Positions 1 to 10,924 of a DNA stretch of 64,000 nucleotides are shown here, one piece after another. The notes under the pieces are model-generated. The model saw only the letters and a list, made by a program, of their open reading frames with translations, was not told the DNA's origin and ran no database searches. The DNA comes from Akebia trifoliata (lineage: Eukaryota; Streptophyta; Magnoliopsida; Ranunculales; Lardizabalaceae). Every line of letters begins with the position of its first letter. The first letter of the stretch is position 1. Made by a program: the position numbers and the translations under genes. Location of the stretch: NCBI GenBank assembly GCA_017979445.1, contig CM030714.1, positions 3,968,001-4,032,000 on the forward strand, read 5' to 3'.

Positions 1-325
1 ACAAACAGAGAATGTGCCCACAAAATTGAAAATAGAGAGAACTCTTATTTCCACACCAACTTTTACTTACATCACACCAATTAAGGAAATTAAACATCAC
101 ATAACAAATAATAATAAAGAAAAATCAAATATTTATCATGATTTTTCTTCTAGGGTTAATTAGAAAACCATGAATGCTAATATAACAAAGGGAACCAAGA
201 ATTCAGTTTGTCCCAGCCAACTATATCTTTTTATTACATGCCTCCGGTGCATGGTCAGATGGAGGGAGATATTCTGTTTTGTGGGATTCCTTAGAAAACC
301 CATAGGACGCTTCAAAACTCCGATT

Positions 326-406
326 GTTCCCATCTTCATCAAGCCCATGTTTAACAACATGGGCATGTACTTGCCCCTTCTTCAACTGCTCTAGCGACGA
401 TACACA
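326..406 (-). pseudogene. Pentatricopeptide-repeat-like remnant
   Basis: The minus strand reads SSLEQLKKGQVHAHVVKHGLD, which resembles the helix pair of a plant PLS-type PPR motif (typically ...L..GKQVHAHVVKTG.D). The open frame runs further on both sides, but the flanking residues do not look like PPR repeats, so only a fragment of one repeat survives. A diverged copy lies in duplicate B. Chance resemblance in a short segment cannot be excluded. Confidence 0.4.
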
Positions 407-521
407 CATTGTACAGGGGCGGTAATGTGAACTTGTTAAGCTTGGTGTGCAATCATCATCTTGCAATAAAATGATGTTGTGCTGTGCGGGTGAGAGATTT
501 GGTAAAAAACCTGCACAGCCT

Positions 522-752
522 AAGGCCCTGTGTGGATACACCTCTCCATGCAAAAGCAAAAGCTAAATCACTACCCGCAAGAGCAAAAAACCTCTCCGTG
601 GAAGAGCAGGTTCTTGGAGCTTCTCGACAAATAGCAAAAAACCTATCCCCATAAGAGCAAAAACCTCTCCGTGCAAGAGCAAAAACCTATCCAAACATTT
701 GCTAGCTCCCCGCAGGGGCAGAAGTCGTCAAGAAGCTCTATCCAAACGCATA
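522..752. repeat. hAT-like MITE with internal subrepeats
   Basis: The ends are loosely inverted: TGTGGATA near 531 and TATCCAAACGCA near 740. Inside, a unit of about 25 bases built on AGCAAAAACCTCTCCGTG is repeated four to five times (about 541-700) with variation between CTCTCC and CTATCC. This fits a small non-autonomous DNA transposon with subterminal repeats. I could not define a target-site duplication. Confidence 0.4.
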
Positions 753-2586
753 GTAAGTTGTTGAAGTTTGGGTTCGCATAACACTTGACCAGGAAACAAG
801 TGATGCAGCAGTCCTAAGAGAGGTCATCTCTTACAACAGAGCATGAGGTTGCTTGAGCTGTTGCAGAGATGATTAATCTCTTCCAATAACTGCATGTAGC
901 CACTGGTGCATCTTTTTCAACAATCTCCACTGGTGCATCTTTTTCAACAATGGAAAACAAGAACAAGAAAGGGTGCGAAGACAAGGAAGAAAGAGTTGGG
1001 TGGACAAAAAAGGGAAGGGTTATTCTCACCCCCTAAACACTTGTTAATTTCATGAATGGTGCATCATAAGCAAAATATAACTTCTCAAAATAAGTACATA
1101 TACTAATTTATCTTGGTTGGAAGCTCACATCTAATTCCCTAAACACATGGATCAGGAGGACCTCTCTTCTCCATCATATGGAATTAGTTAGTTTCAATAA
1201 CCTCAAGCACAAGAAAAGATATTTATCTCTTTCTTTTTCAACTATAGATTTTACTGAAAAAGTAAAGGTAATAAAAGGACTGACCCAATTAGAGGTAGAG
1301 ATGAGTAGGTGATCATATAGGAGGCCCTAAAATAAATATGGGGAGACAAAATCCACACCTCTCAAAAAACATCACCCCTCCTTAGTAACAATAAAATCTC
1401 ACCTAAAGTCAAAATCTTCAAAAAACCACTTATATTCAATAAAGGTCCACTAATGCATAAGTTTTTTCTCAAAGAGAACAATATTCTGAAACTCATCTCC
1501 ATTGCCATAAAAAGATACTTTCGTATCTTTCCTTCAAAATGCCCTAATAATCATAGGAAGAACTCTTCAAAGAATGCCATCTTTGGACGACATAGTTTAG
1601 CTGATCCATCCGTCAAACATCTCTCCTACAAATCTCGCCATAAATCAAGATATCCGAAAATGACTGAAAAACAAGCACATAAGTTTTCTAGCTCAGCTAC
1701 ATTAAAACATATGACAATTCACCATATCACAATTTCTTTACACATGAAGAGAAGTCAATTATAATACTTTTGGGTAATAGGAACCCAAGTGTAATCAATT
1801 AGGGAGCCAAGCTAAGCAAGAAAACAATCTTTGAGAGACTTTAGAAGCCCAAATATGAGAAGTGGGAAATGATGATGTAGGAATGACATGCCAACTGTAA
1901 AAGGAACTAATAAAGAATCAACTGTTCTTTTCTTAGCATTTGAGATTCTTCGGCAACTCATGGTCTTCCAAATGGGCTCTAGCAGCCTCAACACACAAAT
2001 TTGGCTTCAATGTAAATGGCATAGCCAACTTACAAAAAGCTAGGTACCGAAGCAGGAGATTGAGCTAGAACAAACCATCGGGCCATGTTCATTTTATTTG
2101 CTTGCTTCATGGATCTTCTCAACCTAGTTGGAATTAATTAGGTTCTCAAACGAACCTAACAGGCAGAGGTATCATGTAAGAACATATGAATATACTCCAT
2201 ATACAGACATACTTTGGATGGAGATTATTATAGAACTTCTGGAAAATTGATTGGTTTTCTAGGCATGAAAAAGCTACAGAAAGCCTTCATCTTTCCCTCT
2301 AGATAGTTATGCGGTGTGATACTTTTTTATCTCTTAATCTATACAAACGAGTGCTACTAAATGCAGGTGGTCCAAGATACTCAACACCTTACGGATCCTT
2401 TGGACTCTCAAGAGGATGATAAATACATCCCTTTTTCCAGCTTCTCTGCCAGCATATTCAATAATGATGGATCCTTTGCATTTGAGTACTCTGAGTACTA
2501 GGTAACATATTAAACAATATCCATATCAATCTAAGGTTCCACAAATAAGCTATTAAGCCCCACACTACCATTTGACGTCTTTTGAT
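753..2586. other. No recognised gene; one 27-bp tandem duplication
   Basis: I recognise no gene here. The longest open frame (1453-1764, plus) has no familiar motif. A 27-base unit beginning CCACTGGTGCATC occurs twice in direct tandem at 900-926 and 927-953. The segment from about 460 on is present only in copy A. Confidence 0.6.
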
Positions 2587-3078
2587 TAGGGTTTCAACGT
2601 GGTCCGGTTCAAAATGTGAACCGAACCAAACCAAACCGGTAGGTTTGGGTTCATTTGGTCTGCTTTGGAAGAAGTTTCAGTTTGGCTATGGGTTAGGTAA
2701 ATGCAGAACCCTTATAAAATAAATTATTGTATGTTAAATTTAATATATATATATATATATCATATGTATTCGATTTCTACACCCAGGTTTCAAATACAAA
2801 ATCCAAGTCGTTAGTCTAATCCACCTGCTTAAAACATAAGTAAAATACAAACACAGGTCTCTTTCTTTTTATCTTAAAAAATTACAAAAAAACAGATTTA
2901 ATACTGTTTGGAAGCAGGTTTATAGGATATTGGAAACCCAAGAACCGAACCAGACCGACCTTAGTTTGGTTCGGTTCTAGGGTCAATTCGGTCCAATTCT
3001 GGCTCTTCGTTTAGTGGAACCAACCTAGGTCGGTTTGGTTTCAATTTGACCCCAAACTGAACCAAGTTGCACCCCTTA
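2587..3078. mobile_element. hAT-type MITE, 492 bp
   Basis: The left end TAGGGTTTCAACGTGG and the inverted right end TAAGGGGTGCAACTTGG form imperfect terminal inverted repeats. They are flanked by 8-bp duplications CTTTTGAT (2579-2586) and CTTTTGCT (3079-3086), which match at 7 of 8 positions; an 8-bp TSD is the hAT signature. The subterminal regions are rich in CGGTTC/GAACCG, like the ends of the large hAT element at 11957. It contains an (AT)n run at about 2740-2760 and no coding capacity. It lies about 0.8 kb downstream of the NFD6-like gene. Confidence 0.8.
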
Positions 3079-3086
3079 CTTTTGCT

Positions 3087-3454
3087 TAGTTCATGCAATG
3101 GCTACCCTATCTGTGTTCAAATATTTATCGCTTGGACATCACCCTTACTTGTATGCCCATTTACACAATAAGTCACCTGATCTTATCAATCTATTACCAA
3201 CTTTTAGGTTAGGTATGAACATAACAAAGTTCTTCTTATAAGAATGAGCATTGATTTCCAAAACCTACTTCGATAAAATATTCCAAGATAAGACACCTTC
3301 TGCCATTGTATAGAACAAAAGCAATGAGGGAATAATATGAAAAGCATGGCCTTTTATACGATAAGTTACATTGACAAACAGGAGAAAGTACTCAACTTGC
3401 TTAGTCAAAATTACAACTCTCAATATTATTAATGAATAACTGCTAATGCAGGTA
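3087..3454. other. Unassigned sequence downstream of the NFD6-like gene
   Basis: No gene or repeat recognised. It could hold the last exon or 3' UTR of the minus-strand NFD6-like gene, but I could not pick out a convincing third exon. Confidence 0.5.
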
Positions 3455-3597
3455 CAAAGAGGCAATATGAACCAGCTTGATTAGTTGGTGAAAAAAGAAG
3501 TCTATGGGTAATGATATATTGAGACCAACTAGGTTCAATTCCCGCCTGAGTTACTGCTCTCGTTAAAACCAGGCTTACCAATCAAAAAATAAAATTA
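3455..3597 (+). mobile_element. Candidate tRNA-type SINE
   Basis: A B-box-like sequence GGTTCAATTCC sits at 3532-3542, preceded about 55 bases upstream by AGTTGGTGAA (possible A box) and followed by an A-rich tail AAAAAATAAAATTAATAA. Box spacing and tail are those of plant tRNA-derived SINEs. I did not find clear target-site duplications, so the limits are approximate. Confidence 0.45.
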
Positions 3598-3911
3598 ATA
3601 AGTCATAAATAATGTGGAAATCCTCCGATACCAACTACAGCATTGGCCAACTTTTCTAAACAACAATAGAATGACTTGATCTTCTAGAACTAAACCAGAT
3701 AAAAAAAAATGCTTTTTTATTATAAAAAATAGAATTAAAGGAGTGCCACTCAAACTAAGTATACAATCGGTAAGATCACATCTAATCTAGCAATTAAAAC
3801 CAACTTTATTGACAAAATCAATCAATCTGATTCAGCACAATTCATCATTTTCTACTCAAATTATCAAACAGGGGAACGAAATGAATCTTTGTCAAAAGGA
3901 TGAGAGATTAC

Positions 3912-4261
3912 CTTCGGGAAGACGACCATAAGCCCGACGAGATACCGATAACATCGAAGTCAGCAATGCAGAAGCAGTTACAGTATGAAATGGCATCAGA
4001 GAATCCACACAGCAACTCAACTCAACAGGAGACCTTCAAATCAGTATAAAAATGATAAATTTAACAAATAAACAAAGATGTAGTTAAGATTTCTCAACAA
4101 AAGTAAAACCCTAACCTAAAAATGCGATGAGAAAGAGGTTTTTGCGTGGGGATGCCAAAGGAAGATCTAGCAGCTCTGGCTTCCGCTTTGATTCTCGCGG
4201 CTGCATTGCGGAAGGAGCTGGAGCGAAGAATGGACCTGGCGCAGGAAGCAGAGACAGACAT
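3912..4261 (-). CDS. NUCLEAR FUSION DEFECTIVE 6-like small mitochondrial protein (two exons seen)
   Basis: Exon 1 is 4116-4261 (ATG at 4261-4259), with a GT donor at 4115-4114. The 82-bp intron (4034-4115) ends in AG, and exon 2 is 3912-4033. Exon 1 begins [20 protein letters not shown] and continues with an Arg/Ala-rich amphipathic stretch typical of a mitochondrial presequence. It then has [14 protein letters not shown]. Exon 2 gives [20 protein letters not shown] and then [20 protein letters not shown]. This is the conserved layout of the plant NFD6 family, whose Arabidopsis member is needed for polar nuclear fusion and is targeted to mitochondria or plastids. Exon 2 ends in phase 1 before a GT donor (3911-3910). 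A third exon was not located. Without splicing, translation would stop at 3892-3894 after six more codons, giving about 95 residues, close to the family length. Both frames are open and splice sites canonical, so it is probably functional. Copy B of the duplication lacks it. Confidence 0.8.
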
Positions 4262-4263
4262 GA

Positions 4264-4266
<3 letters not shown>

Positions 4267-4297
<31 letters not shown>

Positions 4298-4372
4298 GTT
4301 ATCTCTGGTTTAGATTGGTAGGAAGAGAGACAGAAATGGAGCAAATTGAGTTAGTTTTTGGGTTTAGGGTTT
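4267..4372 (-). promoter_or_regulatory. 5' leader of the NFD6-like gene: (CT)n tract and telo-box
   Basis: Just upstream of the start codon the transcribed strand carries a (CT)15 tract (plus-strand GA repeat at 4267-4296). About 100 bases upstream it has AAACCCTAAA (plus-strand TTTAGGGTTT at 4363-4372). CT-rich leaders and telo-boxes are common near transcription starts of plant genes for mitochondrial and translation proteins. No clear TATA box is visible. Confidence 0.5.
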
Positions 4373-4712
4373 TGGAATAAATTCGTACTTAGCAGTTGTA
4401 GTCTTTAGAGAACAAGGGAGTTATAAGGGGGTGATTTAGATATACCCCCTTTATGTTTTCGTGAATGTTTGAAAACCCCTATGTTTTCAAATTGATGACA
4501 TGCTCCTTGACCTCAGTCTTCTTTTACAGACTAATGATGAATAATCTAAATGCCCTCATGTTCAACCTCTAGACAAGAAAGCCCTTGATTTTTCTACTCA
4601 ACCTTGTTGTAATCCCTTTTAGAAAACCATGGATTTTGATTCTCAAAATTCATCTTCTTTTTTTTTCCTAGATTTATATTCACCTCAAAAAGATAAACTT
4701 TTCATCTACAAC
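4373..4712. other. Upstream flank of the NFD6-like gene
   Basis: Bases 4373-4594 probably include the promoter and end where copy A/copy B similarity resumes (about 4595, matching 36020). No other gene or repeat is recognised. Confidence 0.5.
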
Positions 4713-5031
4713 ATGATACCAACCCAACCGGTACATCAAAAATACCTAGGTGTTAATTGTATGGAAAGTTAAGCCCATATCACTTTGTGGTCGTAGCATA
4801 CCAGTATGCTTCACAGTCAATGTCTGTGATGGTCCATTTTGTACCGGCTCGTACTTTGGTATCCTTCTTTTAAGGCTTCTAGGCAATCTTTTTCGATTCA
4901 CTAGTGACTCTTCCCAGGTTTAAATCCAAAATGTAATATTGGCTCTGATGCCAAATGATATTAAACCAATACAACAAAAATACCTTAGTATCAATGGTGT
5001 GGAAAGCCCATATCTCTATGGGGTCATAACA
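4713..5031 (-). mobile_element. TRIM-like miniature LTR element
   Basis: Two direct repeats of about 80 bases (4713-4798 and 4957-5031) share the order ACCAA...ACA..AAAATACC...GTGTGGAAAG...CCCATATC...GTCATAACA, with about 160 bases between them. Next to the right-hand repeat the minus strand reads TGGCATCAGAGCC (4941-4953). This closely resembles the initiator-Met tRNA primer-binding site TGGTATCAGAGC used by many plant LTR elements. Short terminal direct repeats with a PBS and no coding region are the definition of TRIMs. It is old and present in both duplicates. Confidence 0.55.
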
Positions 5032-6850
5032 AAATCAAACAGTGAGCCTACCATTGAACCATTCAACCGCACGACACAACTTTTGTTGTAAGGGCGATGA
5101 GAAGAAGGAGAATAAGTCAAAAGGATCTTACTTCACTTCCTCCAGCCAGAGGTTTTTTAGTTCAGCCATAGGCTTACTTACCAGCCTGAGTGCCATCATA
5201 TATTGCATCAAAGCATGGGTTAGGTTCGCAGCATCAAGAAGCATTAAAGAGCTAAAAAAATCCAGACTTCTCTGATGGAAAGCCACAAGATACCCTTCGT
5301 GCTACATATATGATCCACACTTGAAGTGCCCATTTGAACTACCTATACCGGAATTAGAGGGTTTTGAGCTTGAATTTTTGAAGCCTAAAGTATTTCAACT
5401 TCTAGAGTTATATTGCACTTATCAGTACTCTGTCTTTAAAAGAGATATTTATCAGAGAAAGATTAGTCCAGAACATGCTTACAAACTATCCACATCTCAA
5501 GGCCCTGAATCTACTGGGCAGATCATAGAAAGTAAACTCAAGGTCACTTTTCCATGCTTTGGATCTTAGGAGATTGAAGGGGTTGTGTGGGACTTATGCA
5601 AGGGATCGCGCTTTTTAGCTCCTAGATTTTTAAGTATTTCGAATACTAAGACATGGTGCTCTTTCAGTTAAAAGAGTTTAAAAGGCCTAGTTGAGGTTTG
5701 ACTTGGATTTAGGATTCCAAGCTAAACCCACTCTCTATCCAATGGAGCTTGGAAATGTTCTTTGGGGTCTCAATTAATGGAGCATAAAGCTTAACATCAT
5801 TCTATTCTACTATATCATTACGAATCATTAGTCCTCATTGTCAATATTTCTATCGTACTTGGAATTGAATCTAGAATGCCTCCTTAGTTCTTAGTTTTTA
5901 TCACAAATTTGGCAAATGAATTTGAAGTAGTGTTTAAGATTGATATGCATGGTTAAATTTCTCCAACATATGAATTCTAAATATTTTTTTGTTTCTTTTT
6001 AATCTTAGGTACAAGTTCTGAAAACTTGATGCAGTTTTTAGGAGCCTTGTATTTATTATTAGTGTATCATCAAGTTCTTGTTATTACATGTACGTTTTAT
6101 ATCCTTAGAAGAAGACTTGTTCTACGAGCTTCCATGACAATGGGTAAAACGATCTTGTCTATTGACATTTAAGGAAGGCTAAATGCAAGCTCCCAACCAT
6201 TGTGATCATGATTTTCTTTCCCTCCGTATTGGATGTATCAATCATACAGATTTGAGTATACTATATAATGCTGGAAATTTATGTTCTCAGTATTTGACCA
6301 ATTACTGTTCCTTAATTCTTTTTTTTTTTTTTTCCTACATAAACTGATGTATGATTGATTTCTATCTTATTTAGGGATTCTTGTTATTCTTATTTCATTG
6401 TTTTAGCAATTCCCAAGAGATCCAGGATACCATCAAAGTTCCCATTTTGTTATCTTCAAGATAGTTAAATTGAGGGCTTTATAGGAAGCATTCAACAGAT
6501 GGATCTGTTGAAATTCTTGTTTAGACATGCAGCGGTTTAACAGTAAGTGATCGTCAGATCGACCTCAAGTGATTACTTCTAATCCCTAATCCCATGGGCA
6601 GTTGAGGATCTGGCAAAATTTGTGCGTGCCACTTCACGTGTTGAAATGGTATACCAACTGATGTCCTAATGTGCTGCCGAATCATGCCATTTAGATAATT
6701 AATTAACATGAAAAGTAGAAAGATTATTCCCTAGAATGAACTTTGCTTTAGAGCCTGGCCTCTAAATGCCAATATAAATGAACATTTACTGGGATTTCAA
6801 TTTCTCAGTATTAAATGTTGATTGTTGCAAGAGTCATAAAATAACTCAAA
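5032..6850 (+). repeat. Giant palindrome, copy A, left arm
   Basis: This arm matches the reverse complement of 6861-8990 nearly end to end (GTGAGCCTA at 5041 pairs with TAGGCTCAC ending at 8987). Other paired landmarks are GGGTTTTGAGCTTGAATTT (5352 with 8630), TGCTTACAAAC (5477 with 8520) and TACTTGGAATTGAA (5859 with 7970). I judge about three quarters of positions to be identical, apart from two MITEs inserted in the right arm. The open frames inside it (5042-5275 and 5321-5569, the latter with PELEGFELEFLKPK) match no family I know, and stops interrupt them. The arm predates the segmental duplication because copy B has the same structure. Confidence 0.8.
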
Positions 6851-7077
6851 TGCAAAACATACATTGAAGCTATGTTGCAACTTTAGCAACAATGAACATA
6901 TCCCATGCCATGATCTTCAAATTCCAAGTCAAGGTTCACTTATATTGACATTACCGGCTAGGCCTGAAAACGAAGCTGATTCTATGGAATGGGCTTCCTA
7001 CAATTTTCCTGCTAATAATTATCTCAATGGCATGATGAAGGTAGCCTACATTAGGAAATTAGTTGGAACACCATTTC

Positions 7078-7188
7078 CATTATGTGAAAAAAAGGGGTAA
7101 ATTTGACACCAAGAATTGTCGAATTTAACTTAATGCAAGCAAATTCGACGGACCTTAACGTCGAGTTTACCCCTTTTTTCAAATAGTG
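7078..7188. mobile_element. CACTA-type MITE, 111 bp (shared by both duplicates)
   Basis: The left end CATTATGTGAAAAAAAGGGG and the inverted right end CACTATTTGAAAAAAGGGG form 20-bp inverted repeats. The copy B version at 38786-38896 starts with an intact CACTACATGAAAAAAGGGG. Because both duplicates carry it at the same point it predates the duplication, but it postdates the palindrome, since the left arm lacks it. Confidence 0.7.
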
Positions 7189-8163
7189 AATTCTACATGT
7201 AAAGAGACACGCTCAAAGTTTGCTAGCTCCCCAACTTCCATTAAGATTAGGGACTAGAAGTGATCACTCGAGGTATGACGACCATTTTCTGTTAAACTGT
7301 TTGATGTCTAAGCAAGAATTATAACAGATCTATTTGGTGAATGCTTCGTATAAAGTACTAAATTTTAACTTTCTTGAAACATCAAAATGACAACTTTGGT
7401 GGTACCTAATATCTCATGGTAATTTCCGAAAAATGAGATAATGGGAAGGTCGAATCTAAATAAGACTAGAGAACTCATACATCAATTATCAAAAATAAGA
7501 AAGGAAGAACGAGTCGACCAACTAATTACTGGGAATGTACTACCACAGTTATATGATGGTGTAGTTAAACCTATAAGATTGGTATAACCTATATGGAGGG
7601 AAACATGATCTAGATTAGGTGCCCTCCTAGACAAACAAAATAGGCCTAGGAACTCGCACTCTTCAAAGACCTTTCTCAATTTCTAATGGACAAGATTTTC
7701 CAGATGTCATGGGATCTCGTAGGACAAGTCACACTTTAAGGATAAAACCCACATAAAATGACCATAGAACTAAGTGATGCCCTAACTAAAAATATTGGGC
7801 TCCTAGAAAACGCACTGGGTTTGAAGAAGTCTTACCTAAAATTCATGAAAAAGAAATAAAATATCAAGAATTCTTCTAGAAGAAATCAAAACCATATCAA
7901 CCTAAATACTAATCAGAATTCATTTGCCAAATTTATGAGAAAAAGTAAGAGATAAGCAATCAGTATAGTTCAATTCCAAGTATGATCGAAAATGAGGAAC
8001 AATGATTTGTAAAAATGATATGTGTTGAAAAGATAATAGGATGATCGATGATAAGCTTTTCGCTCCATTGAGGCTCTAAAGAAGATTTACATTGGAATGC
8101 AAATGAGTTTGGCTTGGTGCCCAAAACCCAAATCATTCCCAACTTGGCCTTCTAACCCTTTTA

Positions 8164-8333
8164 ATGGAAGAATAATGATGAATGCATGCGGTCTTCGTAC
8201 TCGGTTGGGTATGTGGCTGACGTGACAAGGGTACAGAACCGCACATCTTTTTTCTTGTGTATATGATTCTGTACCCTTTCCACACCACCTGTGCACCCAA
8301 CCGTTACCAAGACTGGGTGCATTCATCACTACT
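8164..8333. mobile_element. Palindromic MITE, about 170 bp
   Basis: The ends are inverted: TGATGAATGCATGCGGTC at the left, and the complement of the right end reads GTGATGAATGCACCCAGTC. An inner hairpin pairs GGGTACAGAA with TTCTGTACCC. It interrupts the right palindrome arm and is absent from the left arm. A counterpart lies at about 39881-40044 in copy B. Confidence 0.65.
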
Positions 8334-8990
8334 CTTAATTGAAAGGACACCATATATAAAATACTGAAATCTTGGGGTGGAAAATCTGAACCCATGCAAT
8401 AGTGGTCCACAACCCCTTAATTGTATCCAATTTCTTAAGGTCTAGGTGTGGAAAATAGATCTTGACTTGCTTTCGACGTGATTGCCAACTATTTCTCAAG
8501 ACCTTGAAGTGTGGATTGTTTGTAAGCAGATTTTGGTCTAATCATTATGTGATAAACATTCCTTCTAGAAATAGTTGTTAAGCACATATTATATAACCGT
8601 GAAAGTTGAGCATATTTTATGCTAAAGAAATTCAAGCTCAAAACCCGCAAAGTTTGGTTCTCGTATAATGAAATATAGGTATGTTGAAGGATGTTTCATA
8701 AATGGCACGAAGGATCCCTCTTGGACCTCCATTAGAGAAATCTTGATTAAACTACCTAACACTTCTTGATGTCGTGGACCTAACACATGGTTTGATACAG
8801 AGGTGTTACTGATCAGGTTAGTAAGCAAGCATAATACTGAACGGGTTGCAGGAACAAATTCAAGGTTTAAGAATAGGCTCAATACAGGGTCCTGTTGACT
8901 TTTGTGATGAACCCCCTTAATTCTTCCATCGTCCTAATTACTTTCAAAGCCATGTTGTACAAATTCAAGGTTTAAGAGTAGGCTCACTAT

Positions 8991-9360
8991 TTGGTTGTTG
9001 CAAATACATTTTTTTCTTCAAATTCTATGGTTCTACACTAAAGCCAAAAGATATAGCCATCGCCTCGACATCAAACTCATGTCACATATTTGGATGAACT
9101 GAATATGGAGAAATGAATCTCCCCATTTTCAATGGTATATTATTCTATTATAAATTCTCGATTACTTTGCAAACAAAAAAATAAATAAAAATTAAAGTAA
9201 GTGAAACACACGAAAAAAAAAATGTGAAAAGGTGAGGCCATTAATCATCTTCAATTACACTCTTTTAGGGACACATGATAGCTAGTTTGTGATTTATTTA
9301 AGAGCTTAACACCCTAATTTGTTAACAGCAAATCCGTACTCAAAGGCCACCCTAGTGATA
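8991..9360. other. Outer flank of the palindrome
   Basis: No gene recognised. Matches 40934-41385 in copy B. Confidence 0.5.
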
Positions 9361-9767
9361 GGCTGTCAATGGATAGTTGATTATCCAAATATGATTCGAA
9401 TCCGTATTCGAATTATCAAATATTATTATTCGAAATTTTTAGATATTGGATTTTAATTCTGAAAGACTTTTATATTTGAATCCTTATTGAATATGGATTT
9501 GGATTATCAAATATCTACTCCAATAATATCCAAGTAAAACCCAATTAGACAAATTACTTGTGTAACATATATTACATATAATACATACTATAGATAATAC
9601 ATTATATTACAATATGTGTATATTATATTTATAATTTATTAGATATGTTATATATAATATTGGTTATCCGATAAGATAATCAAATTCGAGTTTGGATATC
9701 ATAGTTTTTTTTTTACTTCAGATTTGGATATTCCTGTTTTTGACTTGATTAATATCAATTGACAGTC
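9361..9767. mobile_element. AT-rich hAT-like MITE
   Basis: Inverted ends CTGTCAATGGATA (about 9366) and TATCAATTGACAG (about 9753) enclose about 400 AT-rich bases with many GGATA/TATCC motifs. Copy B keeps only the left end and a shortened interior (about 41388-41495), so the right half was deleted there. Confidence 0.55.
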
Positions 9768-9965
9768 AAAACAACCTATTGATTAAGAGGTTTAAAGAAG
9801 CCAAACAGTCAAGTTGTGGATGAAATGGACAAAATTGCAAACCAATGAATTGTTTGAAGACGACTAGTATTTATAAGTTGCTAGTAAAATGCATGTGTAT
9901 TAAAAATTGTATATTATAAGAAAATTATTTAACAAAAATGACCAAAACAACATTGCTTTATTTAT

Positions 9966-10165
9966 CTACCTAAAAGATGATATTTTCTCAAAAATTACTA
10001 AAAGCAACTTAAAACACTTCACATATCTAAAAGAAACCTATATAAATCTTTCAATTGTCCTTCATTTTTCTAAAATCAATGGACAATCAAGCGATTTATG
10101 TAGAGGGTTATAAATATGGGAAGCTAAAATGTTGGACAGTCTAGCATTTTAAATTGCTTTTGATA
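9966..10165. repeat. Remnant of a foldback MITE
   Basis: Contains CAAAAATTACTAAAAGC near 9990 and GGGAAGCTAAAATGTTGGAC at 10118, which belong to a longer inverted repeat that is more complete in copy B (41653-41915). Part of the left arm is missing here. Confidence 0.5.
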
Positions 10166-10576
10166 GGTAATTTTCCTTCATTTAATTAAATTTTATGAAT
10201 TCAAAAAATAATTTAATCACAAATAATAACTAACAAACAAAAGAAAAATAATAAAAGATCAACCTAATTGCATAAATTAACCATAAATCATCACAACAAT
10301 GGCAAGAATCTACAAATAAGGCAGAAAACCTAATAAATCCCATGGAGAAACATGTAATTAAATTGAAAGAGTTCATGAACAAGGACAAACAAAAATTGAT
10401 TTAACTTAAGAATTAAACGAAAAGTATTCTTATTATCAAAGTGTAGGTTCTCTTATCAGATCTTAAGAACATATGGAAAATCAACAATCAACAATGAACA
10501 ACAATAGAATATTCAAATAATTAAAAATAGAAGAGATTTGACTTATCGATTAGCAGGCTTCTCGATTTAGGCATGT

Positions 10577-10924
10577 ATCGCATGTGTTGTTCTAAGGAAA
10601 AAAGTTTCCCTCTACTCTTGACGTCTTTCTACAAGACTCGCAAACTTGTACCCCAAGATTCAATACTCTTCCAACAAGGAGAAGGCTACTGTGAAAGAAT
10701 GAGATTGGATTTATTATTTGATCGATGATCAATAACAAGAGGATTTATATAGGAAATAACAGGCGAGAATCTTGTCATAAAGATAAGATTTGCATCAGCA
10801 ACCTGATCCTAATCTGACCTAATCTTAATCCTAATCTGCCTAATCCTAATCTTAATCTTCTTGAATATGATAAGATGTATCACAATACACTTCATTAGAA
10901 TACATCATATCTAGTTACTCCAAT
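10577..10924 (-). mobile_element. Probable Copia-type LTR remnant
   Basis: On the minus strand this runs from TGTATTGGAGTAAC to CCTTAGAACAACA, giving TG...CA ends. It has a TATA-like CCTATATAAATCC (10741-10753) followed by a short leader, as in Copia LTRs. A C/T-rich run of CCTAATC-like units occupies about 10804-10858. I found no flanking 5-bp duplication. The same sequence is in copy B near 42355-42676. Confidence 0.4.

Larger units (their letters stand above)
6861..8990 (-). repeat. Giant palindrome, copy A, right arm
   Basis: Inverted partner of the left arm. It is longer only because it contains a CACTA-type MITE (7078-7188) and another MITE (8164-8333); without them it is about 1.85 kb, against 1.82 kb on the left. 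The turn is near 6855 with GCAAAACATA as loop. Minus-strand frames (8622-8882, 8087-8410) are the counterparts of the left-arm frames and are not recognised as a gene. Confidence 0.8.

Noticed and set aside
2587..3078. Possible regulatory region of a gene because of repeated CCGGTT/AACCGG motifs
   Set aside because: The motifs are subterminal repeats of a hAT MITE with an 8-bp target duplication.
4111..4344. Open frames of 77 codons (minus) and 64 codons (plus) across the NFD6-like first exon
   Set aside because: They are in other frames than the conserved protein and run through the GA repeat. The spliced frame starting at 4261 is the real one.
10804..10858. Telomere-like CCTAATC repeats
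   Set aside because: The unit is irregular and differs from the plant telomere unit CCCTAAA; it lies within a Copia-like LTR.
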